A stretch of 7,826 nt of DNA from CAWEYG01 sp050747885. Lineage in GTDB: Bacteria > Acidobacteriota > Thermoanaerobaculia > UBA5066 > DATFVB01. Location: NCBI GenBank assembly GCA_050747885.1, contig JBOGJO010000194.1, forward strand, positions 1-7,826, written 5' to 3'. Positions 1 through 6,333 of this stretch are shown one piece after another. The notes below the pieces were generated by a model. It did not search any database, had not been told where the DNA came from, and saw nothing but the letters and a program-made list of their open reading frames with translations. The position numbers were made by a program, and so were the translations under genes. The stretch's first letter is position 1, and each line of letters opens with the position of its first letter.

Positions 1-66
1 CCATCGCGATCGACCGCGCCGTGCCAGCGGACGAGTGCCGAGCTCCCCGGCCCCGGTGCTGAATGG

Positions 67-160
67 CGATCCGGGCCGAGCGAGTCCTGCGATTCCCGAG
101 CGAGCGATCTGCCGCTGGAGCGCCGGGCGGGCTCGGGCAACGATCCGGGCCGAGCGAGTC
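67..160. repeat. 20-bp direct repeat pair with a degenerate middle copy
   Basis: The sequence cgatccgggccgagcgagtc occurs exactly at 67-86 and again at 141-160. A shorter related copy, cgattcccgagcgag, lies between them at 90-104. The identity stops at the ends of the 20 bases on both sides. The right copy covers two of the three bases of the lipid kinase stop codon (159-161), so the repeats sit at the 3' end of the leftward transcript. No T-run follows on the minus strand, so it does not look like a standard intrinsic terminator. The rest of 1-158 shows no gene or RNA I can support. Confidence 0.75.
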
Positions 161-1046
161 AGCTGCTCGGGGCCAGGACTTTCAGCGTTCGTCGCGAGAT
201 GCGACACGCCACGGGCGTCTCGAGAACGCAGTCGCCGTCCACCTGCGTCTCGATCTGGTACGGCTCGAGCGACGTGATCTTCACCTCCCGGCCGCGCACG
301 ACCCGGGCGTAACCGTCGCGGAGGTGGCGGGCGTCTCCGGCCTTCATGCCGAGGAAAAAATTCATGAAATCGCGCCGACTCCTCGAATTGAAGATAACCG
401 TGTCCAGCACGTCGTCTTCCGCGGACGCTTCGGGCGCCGCGATCCAGTCGCCGGCGTAATGTTTCGAGTTGCAGACGACGGCGAAGGTTGCGGCATGGCG
501 TTCGCCGTCGACTTCGACGTCCAGCCTCGGAAATTCGTACTTCAAGAATTCCGGCGCGACGGTGAGCCCGATACCCGCCCGGCCCAACCACCGCTTCAGA
601 AACAGATTCATCTTCCCCATGACGCGGGCGTCCAGCCCGACGCCCGCCATCAACAGGAAAGGCCTCTCGTTGGCGATTCCGGCGCGGACGACTTTCGGGG
701 CACCCTCGAAGATCAGCCTCCGGGCCCCCGCCAGATCGAAGGGAATTCCCAGCTCGAGCGCCAGGACGTTGGAGGTTCCCCCGGGGAGAATGGCGAGGGG
801 CACTTCCGTTCCGAGAAGCGCGGCCGCCGCTTCTGAAATCGTTCCGTCGCCCCCGCAGACGGCGACGAGCGACGGGTTCGTGGGGAGGAATTCGCGGACG
901 ATCCTCGTCGCGTGGCCGGGTCCGTGCGTGGGGGCGTTGGCGAGCTCGACGCCTTCGCGTTTGAGAGCGTCGATCAGACGGCTCATGGCACCCCGCCGGT
1001 CCTTCTGTCCGGCCGTCGGGTTGTAGATGAGCACACCCTTCTTCAC
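159..1046 (-). CDS. Diacylglycerol/lipid kinase family protein (DAGK catalytic domain)
   Basis: Predicted ATP-dependent lipid kinase of the DAGK/YegS/DgkB fold, 295 aa, acting at the cytoplasmic face of the membrane; the lipid substrate cannot be told from sequence. The N-terminus MKKGVLIYNPTAG is typical of the family. The nucleotide-binding GGDGT is at residues 65-69, PGGTSN at 88-93, AGVGLDA at about 134-140, and the C-terminal lobe carries TQVDGD near 267-272, where relatives have a QIDGE-like motif. There is no signal peptide or membrane segment. I chose the GTG at 1046-1044 because it gives the family-typical start and lies one base after the ruvB TGA. An ATG at 1067-1065 would add seven residues and overlap ruvB by 20 bp. 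Neither has a clear Shine-Dalgarno, which suggests translational coupling to ruvB. Function in lipid recycling or signalling is family inference. Confidence 0.93.
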   Translation of the reverse strand: MKKGVLIYNPTAGQKDRRGAMSRLIDALKREGVELANAPTHGPGHATRIVREFLPTNPSLVAVCGGDGTISEAAAALLGTEVPLAILPGGTSNVLALELGIPFDLAGARRLIFEGAPKVVRAGIANERPFLLMAGVGLDARVMGKMNLFLKRWLGRAGIGLTVAPEFLKYEFPRLDVEVDGERHAATFAVVCNSKHYAGDWIAAPEASAEDDVLDTVIFNSRSRRDFMNFFLGMKAGDARHLRDGYARVVRGREVKITSLEPYQIETQVDGDCVLETPVACRISRRTLKVLAPSS

Positions 1047-1050
1047 GTCA
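1044..1050 (-). other. ruvB/lipid kinase stop-start junction TGACGTG
   Basis: On the minus strand the ruvB TGA (1050-1048) is followed by one C and then GTG (1046-1044), the likely kinase start. The same seven bases form the ruvA/ruvB junction. The arrangement favours re-initiation by ribosomes finishing the upstream gene. Confidence 0.55.
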
Positions 1051-2082
1051 GAAGAGCGTGCTTTCATTGCGGCCCGGCGCGACCCCGAGTCGCTTGTACG
1101 CCCGAGCGGTCGCGACGCGTCCGCGGGGTGTCCGCTGCAGAAACCCCGCCTGGAGCAGGAACGGCTCGTAAAGATCTTCCAACGTTCCACGGTCTTCCCC
1201 GAGCGAAGACGCGAGAGACGAGATGCCGGCCGGCCCTCCGCCGAACTTCTCGATCAGGACCGTCAGGATCCTCAGGTCGAGCTCGTCCAGGCCGTACTGA
1301 TCGACCTCGAGTTTGCCGAGAGCCTCGCGCGCGGCTTCGAGGTCGAGGCGCGGGTGGCCGGCGACCTGAGCGAAATCGCGCACCCGCCGAAGCAACCGGT
1401 TTGCGATCCGCGGGGTCCCGCGGCTTCGACGCGCGATCTCCTCGGCCGCGTCGGGCTCGACGGGCACCGACAGGATTCTGGCGGTGCGGTCGATGATCGT
1501 CGCAAGGGCTTCCGTGTCGTAGAAATCGAGCCGATGGTGGATCCCGAACCGCGCGTGCAACGGTTGAGACAAAAGACCGGGCCGCGTCGTCGCTCCGACG
1601 AGCGTGAAGGGCTTCAGGTCAATGCGGTGAGTCCGGGCGGAAGGCCCCTCCCCGATGACGACGTCGAGCACGAAATCCTCCATCGCCGAGTACAGGACCT
1701 CCTCGACCGACGTGGGGAGGCGGTGGATTTCGTCGATGAAGAAGACGTCCGCCGGCTGCAGGTTCGTGAGGATCGCGGCCAGATCTCCGGCCCGCGCGAT
1801 CATGGGGCCGGCCGTCACCCGCAGGCCCACGCCCATTTCACGGGCGATGATGTGGGCAAGGGTCGTCTTGCCGAGGCCGGGCGGCCCGGTCAGCAGAACG
1901 TGATCGAGCGATTCCCCCCGGGCCCGAGCGGCCTGGATGAACACGTCGAGGTTTTCACGGACTTTGGCCTGGCCGATGTATTCCGCGAGTTTCTGAGGCC
2001 GAAGCTTCGGCTCGACCGCGGCTTCTTCCGCCAGGGCCGAAGGGGAGAGCAGCGAGGCGGCCTTCGGAGTTTCGGCCGACAC
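1048..2082 (-). CDS. ruvB: Holliday junction branch migration ATPase RuvB
   Basis: Hexameric AAA+ motor that, loaded by RuvA, pumps DNA through Holliday junctions during recombinational repair in the cytoplasm. The protein is 344 aa, normal for the family. Visible motifs are the RuvB N-terminal LRPQKLAEYIGQ (27-38), Walker A GPPGLGKTT (66-74), Walker B FFIDEIHRL (114-122), sensor 1 VGATTRPG (162-169), the RFG at 178-180 that carries the presumed arginine finger, the sensor 2 region RGTPRIANRLLRR (221-233), and a C-terminal winged-helix domain with EDRGTLEDLYEPFLLQ at about 296-311. The chosen start is GTG 2082-2080, one base after the ruvA stop. An in-frame TTG at 2106-2104 would add eight residues and overlap ruvA by 23 bp; it has a weak AGG upstream. 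All catalytic motifs are intact. Confidence 0.97.
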   Translation of the reverse strand: MSAETPKAASLLSPSALAEEAAVEPKLRPQKLAEYIGQAKVRENLDVFIQAARARGESLDHVLLTGPPGLGKTTLAHIIAREMGVGLRVTAGPMIARAGDLAAILTNLQPADVFFIDEIHRLPTSVEEVLYSAMEDFVLDVVIGEGPSARTHRIDLKPFTLVGATTRPGLLSQPLHARFGIHHRLDFYDTEALATIIDRTARILSVPVEPDAAEEIARRSRGTPRIANRLLRRVRDFAQVAGHPRLDLEAAREALGKLEVDQYGLDELDLRILTVLIEKFGGGPAGISSLASSLGEDRGTLEDLYEPFLLQAGFLQRTPRGRVATARAYKRLGVAPGRNESTLF

Positions 2083-2086
2083 GTCA
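2080..2086 (-). other. ruvA/ruvB stop-start junction TGACGTG
   Basis: The ruvA TGA (2086-2084) is followed by C and then GTG (2082-2080), the likely ruvB start. No good Shine-Dalgarno precedes this GTG, so ruvB translation probably depends on ribosomes finishing ruvA. It matches the ruvB/kinase junction exactly over seven bases. Confidence 0.55.
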
Positions 2087-2668
2087 GGAACCCGAGAGCG
2101 CGGCAAGCGCCTGTTTCAGGAAGTCGGAGAACTCCGCGGGGGTTCCCCGCCGGGAAATCGACTCGACGGCCCGTTCCGCTTCCGACTTCTTGTAACCGAA
2201 GTTCACGAGCGCCGAGACGACGTCTTCCGGGTCGATGCCCGACACCGGCCCGGCCGGTGTGTGAAGCTTTTCGGCTTTCTCTCGCAGCTCGAGCGACAGC
2301 CGATCCGCTGTCTTTCGCCCGATCCCGGGCACGGAGGTGAGCCTTTTCGCGTCTCCGCGGGCGAGCGCGGCGATCAGCTCCGACGCCGGAATGCCGGACA
2401 GGAGTGTCAGGGCGAGCTTCGGGCCGACTCCGGAGACGCCGATCAGCATTTCGAAAAGGCGCTTTTCCTTCTCCGTGGCGAACCCGAAGAGCGCGAGGGC
2501 GTCTTCGCGGACGTGCGTGTGGATCCAGAGCGCCGCTTCGGCCGACGCGGCCGGAAGGTCCTGGTACGTTTGGAACGAGATCGAGACGAGGTAGCCCACT
2601 CCCCGCACGTCGAGCACGACGCGGTCCGGCTGCTTCTCGAGAAGAGTCCCGGCGAGCCGGGCGATCAT
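2084..2668 (-). CDS. ruvA: Holliday junction branch migration protein RuvA
   Basis: Tetrameric protein that binds four-way DNA junctions and loads the RuvB motor. It is 194 aa, standard length. Domain order is complete: an N-terminal OB fold (about 1-64, beginning MIARLAGTLLEK), a first helix-hairpin-helix with GVSGVGPKLALTLL (77-90), a second with LTSVPGIGRKTADRL (110-124), a flexible linker (about 137-146), and the C-terminal RuvB-contacting domain (147-194, including VSALVNFGYKKSEAERAV). The ATG at 2668-2666 is preceded by TGAGG with a seven-base gap, a good ribosome binding site. It lies 72 bp downstream of ppiD and directly before ruvB. ruvC, often adjacent to ruvA in other bacteria, is not present here. 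Confidence 0.97.
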   Translation of the reverse strand: MIARLAGTLLEKQPDRVVLDVRGVGYLVSISFQTYQDLPAASAEAALWIHTHVREDALALFGFATEKEKRLFEMLIGVSGVGPKLALTLLSGIPASELIAALARGDAKRLTSVPGIGRKTADRLSLELREKAEKLHTPAGPVSGIDPEDVVSALVNFGYKKSEAERAVESISRRGTPAEFSDFLKQALAALSGS

Positions 2669-2675
2669 CGCCGAG

Positions 2676-2680
2676 CCTCA
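2676..2680 (-). promoter_or_regulatory. Ribosome binding site of ruvA
   Basis: The minus strand reads TGAGG seven bases before the ruvA ATG. It fixes the ruvA start and is the only clear Shine-Dalgarno in the ruvA-ruvB-kinase group. Confidence 0.7.
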
Positions 2681-2699
2681 GGATCTCGACGGCAACCCG

Positions 2700-2716
2700 C
2701 TGGCGCGGCGCGCCAG
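2700..2716. repeat. GC-rich perfect palindrome between ppiD and ruvA
   Basis: The sequence ctggcgcg-g-cgcgccag has two perfect 8-bp arms around one central base, so an RNA copy would form a strong hairpin with a minimal loop. It lies in the 72-bp gap between the ppiD stop and the ruvA ribosome binding site. No run of T follows on either strand, so it is not a textbook intrinsic terminator. It might be an attenuator, a transcript-stabilising hairpin or a protein site. Ten bases of its right side (gcgcgccagg, 2708-2717) recur at 2756-2765 within the last ppiD codons. Confidence 0.5.
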
Positions 2717-2740
2717 GTATTTCCGTCGCGGGACACCTGG

Positions 2741-4678
2741 CTAGCCCGCGTTGTAGCGCGCCAGGAGATCGTCATTGACGACGATTTTCTCCTCGGCCCG
2801 GCGCTTCGTCAGTTCCGCCTGAATCAGCTTCTGCGCCTCCTGCTGCCGGATCGATTCCCGGATCACCCCTCTCTGGCGTTCGAAAGCCGCGGGATCGAAC
2901 TCGCTCTTGGAAGCAACGCGGAAGAGCACGACGCCCTGCGGGCCGATCCAGACGGGCCCCCCCGGCTTCCCGACCGCCGTTTGAAACACTTCCTCGGAAA
3001 GCGCCGCGGAAGTTCCGAGCGAAGGCACGGGAGCGCCCTTTGCGAATTCCGGAGAGGACTGAACGGTCGTGCCGTATTTCTTCGCGATGGCTTCCAGCGC
3101 CGTTCCGCCCTGCAGCTCCGCCTCGAGCGGCGCGGCGCCCTGGATGGCCGCCTGGCGGGCACGCTCGTCCTTGATGTCCGACGCGACTTTCGATTTCACC
3201 TCGGCAAAGTCGGGGATGCCCGGGGCCTTCACGTCCGCGACCTTCACGATGGCGGGCCCGCGGGGGGTCGAGATGGCGTGAGGCGAAACCTCGCCGCTCT
3301 TGAGCTCGAAGGCGGCCTTCATGAACCCCGGAGCGTATCCAACGCCGGGCACCACCGACTGAGCGGTCACCCAATCGGTGGCGTCGAAGGAAACGACATC
3401 GTCGGCGAGCTTTCGCAGGTCCTCGTCGGTCGAGGTTCGGGTGACGGCTTTTTCGAGTGCCTCGCTGCGCCGCGCCTCCTCCGACTTCACGGCGCTCTCC
3501 TGAAGCGCGGCGACGATCTTGGGAGTTGCCTCCTCGATCGTTTGACGGGCGGCGGGAAGCTTCTCGATCAGCTTGATCACGTGATAACCGAAAGGCGACT
3601 TCACGGGATCGCTGATCTGTCCGGGGCTCATCGAAAACGCCGCCTCCTCGAAGGGCTTCACCATGGCCCCGCGCGCAAAGGCTCCGAGGTCCCCCCCGCG
3701 ATCCTTCGAACCTTTGTCGTCGGAATATTTCGCTGCCAGCTCCGCGAAGTTTTCACCTTTTCGGGCTCGGGCGGCGATGTCCTCGGCCTTCTTTTTTGCG
3801 GCGGCATCCGCTTCCGGTTTGGCGTCCCGATCCACCTTGACGAGAATGTGGGCCGCGTGGACGCGGTCCATCAGGGGAAAGTCGTTGGGATGAGATTCGA
3901 AATACGCGCGGATCTCGGCCGGCGTCGGGCGAATCCTCTCGCGCAACCGAGACTCGTCCACGAGCAGGTACTTCAGCTTGCGCCTCTCGGGCTGGCGGTA
4001 GCGTTGCTTGTTCTTCTCGAAATACGAAAGAAGCTCCACATCGGTCGCGGGAGCGCCGGCCTGGAAATGGTCGGGCGAGATCAGCACATAGTCGATCTTC
4101 GCCTTCTCGCTCTGGCGCGCAAACTGGCTTTCCACCTCCGAGTCGGGGACGATGAGGCTGGCGGCCACGAGACGGTTGTATTTTTCGATCATCATGTCGT
4201 CGCGAAAGTCGCGCTCGAACTGGGTTGCGGTCAACCCGTTGGCCGCCAGAAGACTCGAATACTCCCGAGCGCCGATGAACTGGCCGTTTCTCTGGAGAGC
4301 CGGGAGCGACTGAATCTTGTCGGCGAGCTCCCCGTCGTCCACGCGGACTCCGCTGCGCACGGCCGCATCGATCATCATCCGCCGATCGATCATGCCGTTC
4401 AGGACCTGGTTCGGGAGATCGAGAGCCTTCGCGAGGGCGGGAGTCCAGTTGTCCTTGTACATCTGCCGGTAACGATCCTGCGCCTGCTGGTATTGCCGGC
4501 TGAAGTCCACGGCGGTAATCCGTTCGCCGCCGACGGTCGCAATCTCTCCGCTCGTCGCGCGCTCCCCTCGGACCTTCCCCATTCCCCAATCGACGAAAAT
4601 GAAGGCCACGAACACGAACACGACGAACCAGAGGATCCATTTCAGCTGTTGAAAGCTTTGCCGCATGACTTTGAGCAT
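2741..4678 (-). CDS. ppiD: PpiD/SurA-type membrane-anchored peptidyl-prolyl isomerase and chaperone
   Basis: Foldase that assists proteins emerging on the outer side of the cytoplasmic membrane, 645 aa, close to the usual PpiD length. Residues 1-11 form a short cytoplasmic tail, 12-31 a single hydrophobic anchor (WILWFVVFVFVAFIFVDW), and 45 to about 230 a SurA/PpiD N-terminal chaperone region with IDRRMMIDAAVRSG at 97-110. A parvulin domain at about 271-370 has AAHILVKV (275-282), a GENFAELAAKYSDD stretch (308-321), GGDLGAF (328-334) and GYHVIKL (364-370). A second, degenerate parvulin-like segment at about 430-480 lacks those motifs, as in many PpiD proteins. I chose ATG 4678 because AAGGAG lies 11 bases upstream. 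ATG 4687, which would add MTS, is only two bases from it. A long reading frame continues upstream but only mirrors the divergent gene. It has its own promoter and a repeat-filled leader. Confidence 0.92.
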   Translation of the reverse strand: MLKVMRQSFQQLKWILWFVVFVFVAFIFVDWGMGKVRGERATSGEIATVGGERITAVDFSRQYQQAQDRYRQMYKDNWTPALAKALDLPNQVLNGMIDRRMMIDAAVRSGVRVDDGELADKIQSLPALQRNGQFIGAREYSSLLAANGLTATQFERDFRDDMMIEKYNRLVAASLIVPDSEVESQFARQSEKAKIDYVLISPDHFQAGAPATDVELLSYFEKNKQRYRQPERRKLKYLLVDESRLRERIRPTPAEIRAYFESHPNDFPLMDRVHAAHILVKVDRDAKPEADAAAKKKAEDIAARARKGENFAELAAKYSDDKGSKDRGGDLGAFARGAMVKPFEEAAFSMSPGQISDPVKSPFGYHVIKLIEKLPAARQTIEEATPKIVAALQESAVKSEEARRSEALEKAVTRTSTDEDLRKLADDVVSFDATDWVTAQSVVPGVGYAPGFMKAAFELKSGEVSPHAISTPRGPAIVKVADVKAPGIPDFAEVKSKVASDIKDERARQAAIQGAAPLEAELQGGTALEAIAKKYGTTVQSSPEFAKGAPVPSLGTSAALSEEVFQTAVGKPGGPVWIGPQGVVLFRVASKSEFDPAAFERQRGVIRESIRQQEAQKLIQAELTKRRAEEKIVVNDDLLARYNAG

Positions 4679-4689
4679 CGAGGTCATCT

Positions 4690-4695
4690 CTCCTT
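4690..4695 (-). promoter_or_regulatory. Ribosome binding site of ppiD fused to the repeat array
   Basis: The minus strand reads AAGGAG here. Five of its six bases come from the last unit of the tandem repeat, and it directly follows a CCCGGG that can pair with the neighbouring unit. It supports a start at ATG 4678 (11-base spacing) better than ATG 4687 (2-base spacing). A hairpin in the repeat would end right against this site. Confidence 0.6.
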
Positions 4696-4754
4696 CCCGG
4701 GCCTTCCCGGGCCTTCCCGGGCCTTCCCGGGCTTTCCCGGGCTTTCCCGGGCTT
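4691..4754. repeat. 10-bp tandem repeat array (six units) in the ppiD leader
   Basis: Six consecutive 10-bp units run from 4691 to 4750, followed by a four-base partial unit. Unit 1 is tccttcccgg, units 2-4 are gccttcccgg, and units 5-6 are gctttcccgg. Each unit boundary makes CCCGGG, giving six copies exactly 10 bp apart (4696, 4706, 4716, 4726, 4736, 4746). On the minus strand, neighbouring units read CCCGGG-AAGG-CCCGGG, a 6-bp G/C stem with a four-base loop, so the RNA can fold into three stacked hairpins. The array ends in the ppiD Shine-Dalgarno. Near-identity of units points to recent expansion by strand slippage. Confidence 0.95.
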
Positions 4755-4769
4755 CGGGGCGAACTTGAT

Positions 4770-4798
4770 ATATTAACAATGCGCCCGTGGCATCGCAA
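4770..4798 (-). promoter_or_regulatory. Candidate promoter of ppiD (leftward)
   Basis: On the minus strand a -35-like TTGCGA (4798-4793) is followed after 17 bp by TAATAT (4775-4770), preceded by TGT to make an extended -10. The match to the sigma-70 consensus is four of six at each box, helped by the TGn element. The expected start near 4763 would give a leader of about 85 bases to ATG 4678, containing the whole repeat array. It is predicted from sequence only. Confidence 0.5.
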
Positions 4799-4810
4799 AA
4801 ACGCGACCGT

Positions 4811-4839
4811 TTGCCGGCAGAAGAACGCTATGCTATAAG
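4811..4839 (+). promoter_or_regulatory. Candidate promoter of the FecR-mreB-mreC operon (rightward)
   Basis: A -35-like TTGCCG (4811-4816), a 17-bp spacer and TATAAG (4834-4839), preceded by TGC, form a good extended -10 sigma-70-type promoter. Transcription would begin near 4846, leaving a leader of roughly 28 bases. The two divergent -35 boxes lie 12 bp apart and do not overlap. No stronger promoter is visible before mreB, so this is probably the promoter for the start of the rod-shape operon. Confidence 0.6.
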
Positions 4840-4873
4840 GCACCCGCGGTAAATCCCGGGTATTCTTCATTTT

Positions 4874-6322
4874 ATGGCACAGACGGCGAAGAAGAAGACG
4901 AACCAGGGAGAAATCGACTGGATCGTCTTCTCCTACAAGAGCGTTCGGAGATGGCTGCTGATTCTGTTGCTCGCGGCCGCCGGAGTCGTGTGGGGCTTCT
5001 ACCTTTACCAGCGCAACCATCAATCGCCCCAGGTCCGCGCGCAACGTCAGATCGAGCAGGCCGAGGCGGCTCTCAAGAGCGCCCAGTCGGGCCAGGACTC
5101 CGCCCGCTTCACGATGACCCTGTCCCAGGCCAGGGACCGGCTGTCCGAAGCCCGCGAAGCCTATGTGGGCTCCAAGTACGATCCGGCGTATTCGCTCGCG
5201 GTCGAATCGGAGTCGTTGTCGCGCCGCGCTCTGGGACGGATGGGACGATCCGAAATCGGCGACGCGACCTTCGTCGCGCTGGACGGCGAGGTGACCTTTC
5301 AGCGAGCCGGCCGGGGCACCTGGGAGGAATGCAAACTCCGCCAGTCGCTTTACGACGGCGATTTCGTGAAGACCTCGAAAGCGGGATCGGCAGAAATCAT
5401 GTTCTTCGACGGCACGCTCTACCAGCTTCGGCCGGACTCCCTGTTCGAAGTGAAGACCGGCCAGCGCCGGGAAGCGGAAAAATCCAGCGCCGTCGAGATG
5501 GTGTCCGGCTCGATCCAGGTTTACACCTCGAACGCGCCCTCCAACGTCAAGACGAAGGCCGTGAGCACCGAGATCCAACGCGACTCCCAGGTCGGACTCT
5601 CGATCGATCCGGTGAATCAGAGCACCGACGTCTCGAATTTTCGCGGGCAGGCCGTTCTGCGAACCGGGAAGGAAAGCGTCGTTCTCTCCGAGCGGGAGAA
5701 GGTCCGCGCCGACCTCGCGACTCAGAGTCTCGGTTCGAAGGTCATCCTTCCCGAGTCTCCCGCGCTCATCGATCCGGCGGACAACCGGATCTTCGACCTG
5801 AAGAGCAAACCGGACGTTCTGCTTCGGTGGACGGCCGTGAAGGACGCGGCGCGTTACCGCCTGCAGGTCTCGCGCTCCCGTCTCTTCATTCCGGACGCGA
5901 CGCCGCTGGATCTTCCGAATCGAACGGGCGTCTCGGCCTCGATTCGCCCCCACGAGGAAGGTTCCTATTACTGGCGCGTCGCGGGAATCAACCACGCCGG
6001 CGTTTCGTCGGACTGGAGCCCCTACCGCCGATTCCGGATCGTCGCCGACGCCGCGAAGGCCGGCGCGCCCAGTGGAGCGCCCCCTCCCCTGAGCCTTCAG
6101 CCTCCTCAACAGATGGGAAATCTTTTTCTGATCTTCGGGAAAACCGATCCCTCGGCGTCGGTTTCCGTCAACGGAAAACGTGCGGACGTCGAGCCCGACG
6201 GTTCTTTCAAAACGACCGTTACGGTGGAAACCGAGGGAGAATCCCAAATCGTCGTCAAGGCCGCCGACGCCGCGGGCCGCGAGACCGTGAAACGGCTTCG
6301 CGTTTTCGTGGAACTCTATTGA
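4874..6322 (+). CDS. FecR-domain single-pass membrane protein with fibronectin-III-like and Ig-like domains
   Basis: Envelope protein of unknown specific function, 482 aa. It has a lysine-rich cytoplasmic tail (1-26), one membrane anchor (about 27-45, WLLILLLAAAGVVWGFYLY), a charged helical, probably coiled-coil stretch (about 53-120), a FecR domain (about 136-265, with DGDFVKTSKAGSAEIMFFDG at 161-180), a fibronectin-III-like domain (about 305-392, with LLRWTAVKDAARYRLQVS and SYYWRVAGIN), a Pro/Ala linker (393-405) and a C-terminal Ig-like domain (406-482, with VSVNGKRADVEPDGSF). The N-in topology places all domains outside the membrane. It lacks the cytoplasmic sigma-factor-binding domain of true FecR regulators, so an iron-signalling role is unlikely. 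It ends 22 bp before mreB and shares its promoter, suggesting a structural or scaffolding role near the rod complex; that is inference. No Shine-Dalgarno precedes the ATG, whose leader is AT-rich. A carbohydrate- or peptidoglycan-binding role is possible but unproven. Confidence 0.9.
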   Translation: MAQTAKKKTNQGEIDWIVFSYKSVRRWLLILLLAAAGVVWGFYLYQRNHQSPQVRAQRQIEQAEAALKSAQSGQDSARFTMTLSQARDRLSEAREAYVGSKYDPAYSLAVESESLSRRALGRMGRSEIGDATFVALDGEVTFQRAGRGTWEECKLRQSLYDGDFVKTSKAGSAEIMFFDGTLYQLRPDSLFEVKTGQRREAEKSSAVEMVSGSIQVYTSNAPSNVKTKAVSTEIQRDSQVGLSIDPVNQSTDVSNFRGQAVLRTGKESVVLSEREKVRADLATQSLGSKVILPESPALIDPADNRIFDLKSKPDVLLRWTAVKDAARYRLQVSRSRLFIPDATPLDLPNRTGVSASIRPHEEGSYYWRVAGINHAGVSSDWSPYRRFRIVADAAKAGAPSGAPPPLSLQPPQQMGNLFLIFGKTDPSASVSVNGKRADVEPDGSFKTTVTVETEGESQIVVKAADAAGRETVKRLRVFVELY

Positions 6323-6333
6323 CGCCCCGATTG

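Noticed and set aside
35..60. GC-rich inverted-repeat-like stretch agctccccggccccggtgct as a terminator
   Set aside because: The two halves do not pair well (the arms are out of register) and no T-run follows on either strand.
63..836. 257-codon plus-strand frame starting in the left edge
   Set aside because: Nearly all of it is antisense to the lipid kinase; the first part crosses the direct repeats and no domain is seen.
1027..2340. 437-codon plus-strand frame antisense to ruvB
   Set aside because: Shadow of ruvB, which has every catalytic motif on the other strand.
4691..4754. The 10-bp array as a CRISPR or iteron origin
   Set aside because: There are no spacers, the units are head-to-tail without gaps, and the site lies between divergent housekeeping genes rather than near a replication initiator gene.
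2261..4768. 835-codon plus-strand frame antisense to ppiD and ruvA
   Set aside because: A product of high-GC codon use on the opposite strand; composition is Arg/Gly/His-rich with no recognisable domain, and it conflicts with clear genes.
4842..4861. Inverted repeat acccg...cgggt in the leader of the FecR-type gene
   Set aside because: Only five paired bases per arm with a ten-base loop; it likely straddles the transcription start, and is too weak to call an operator.
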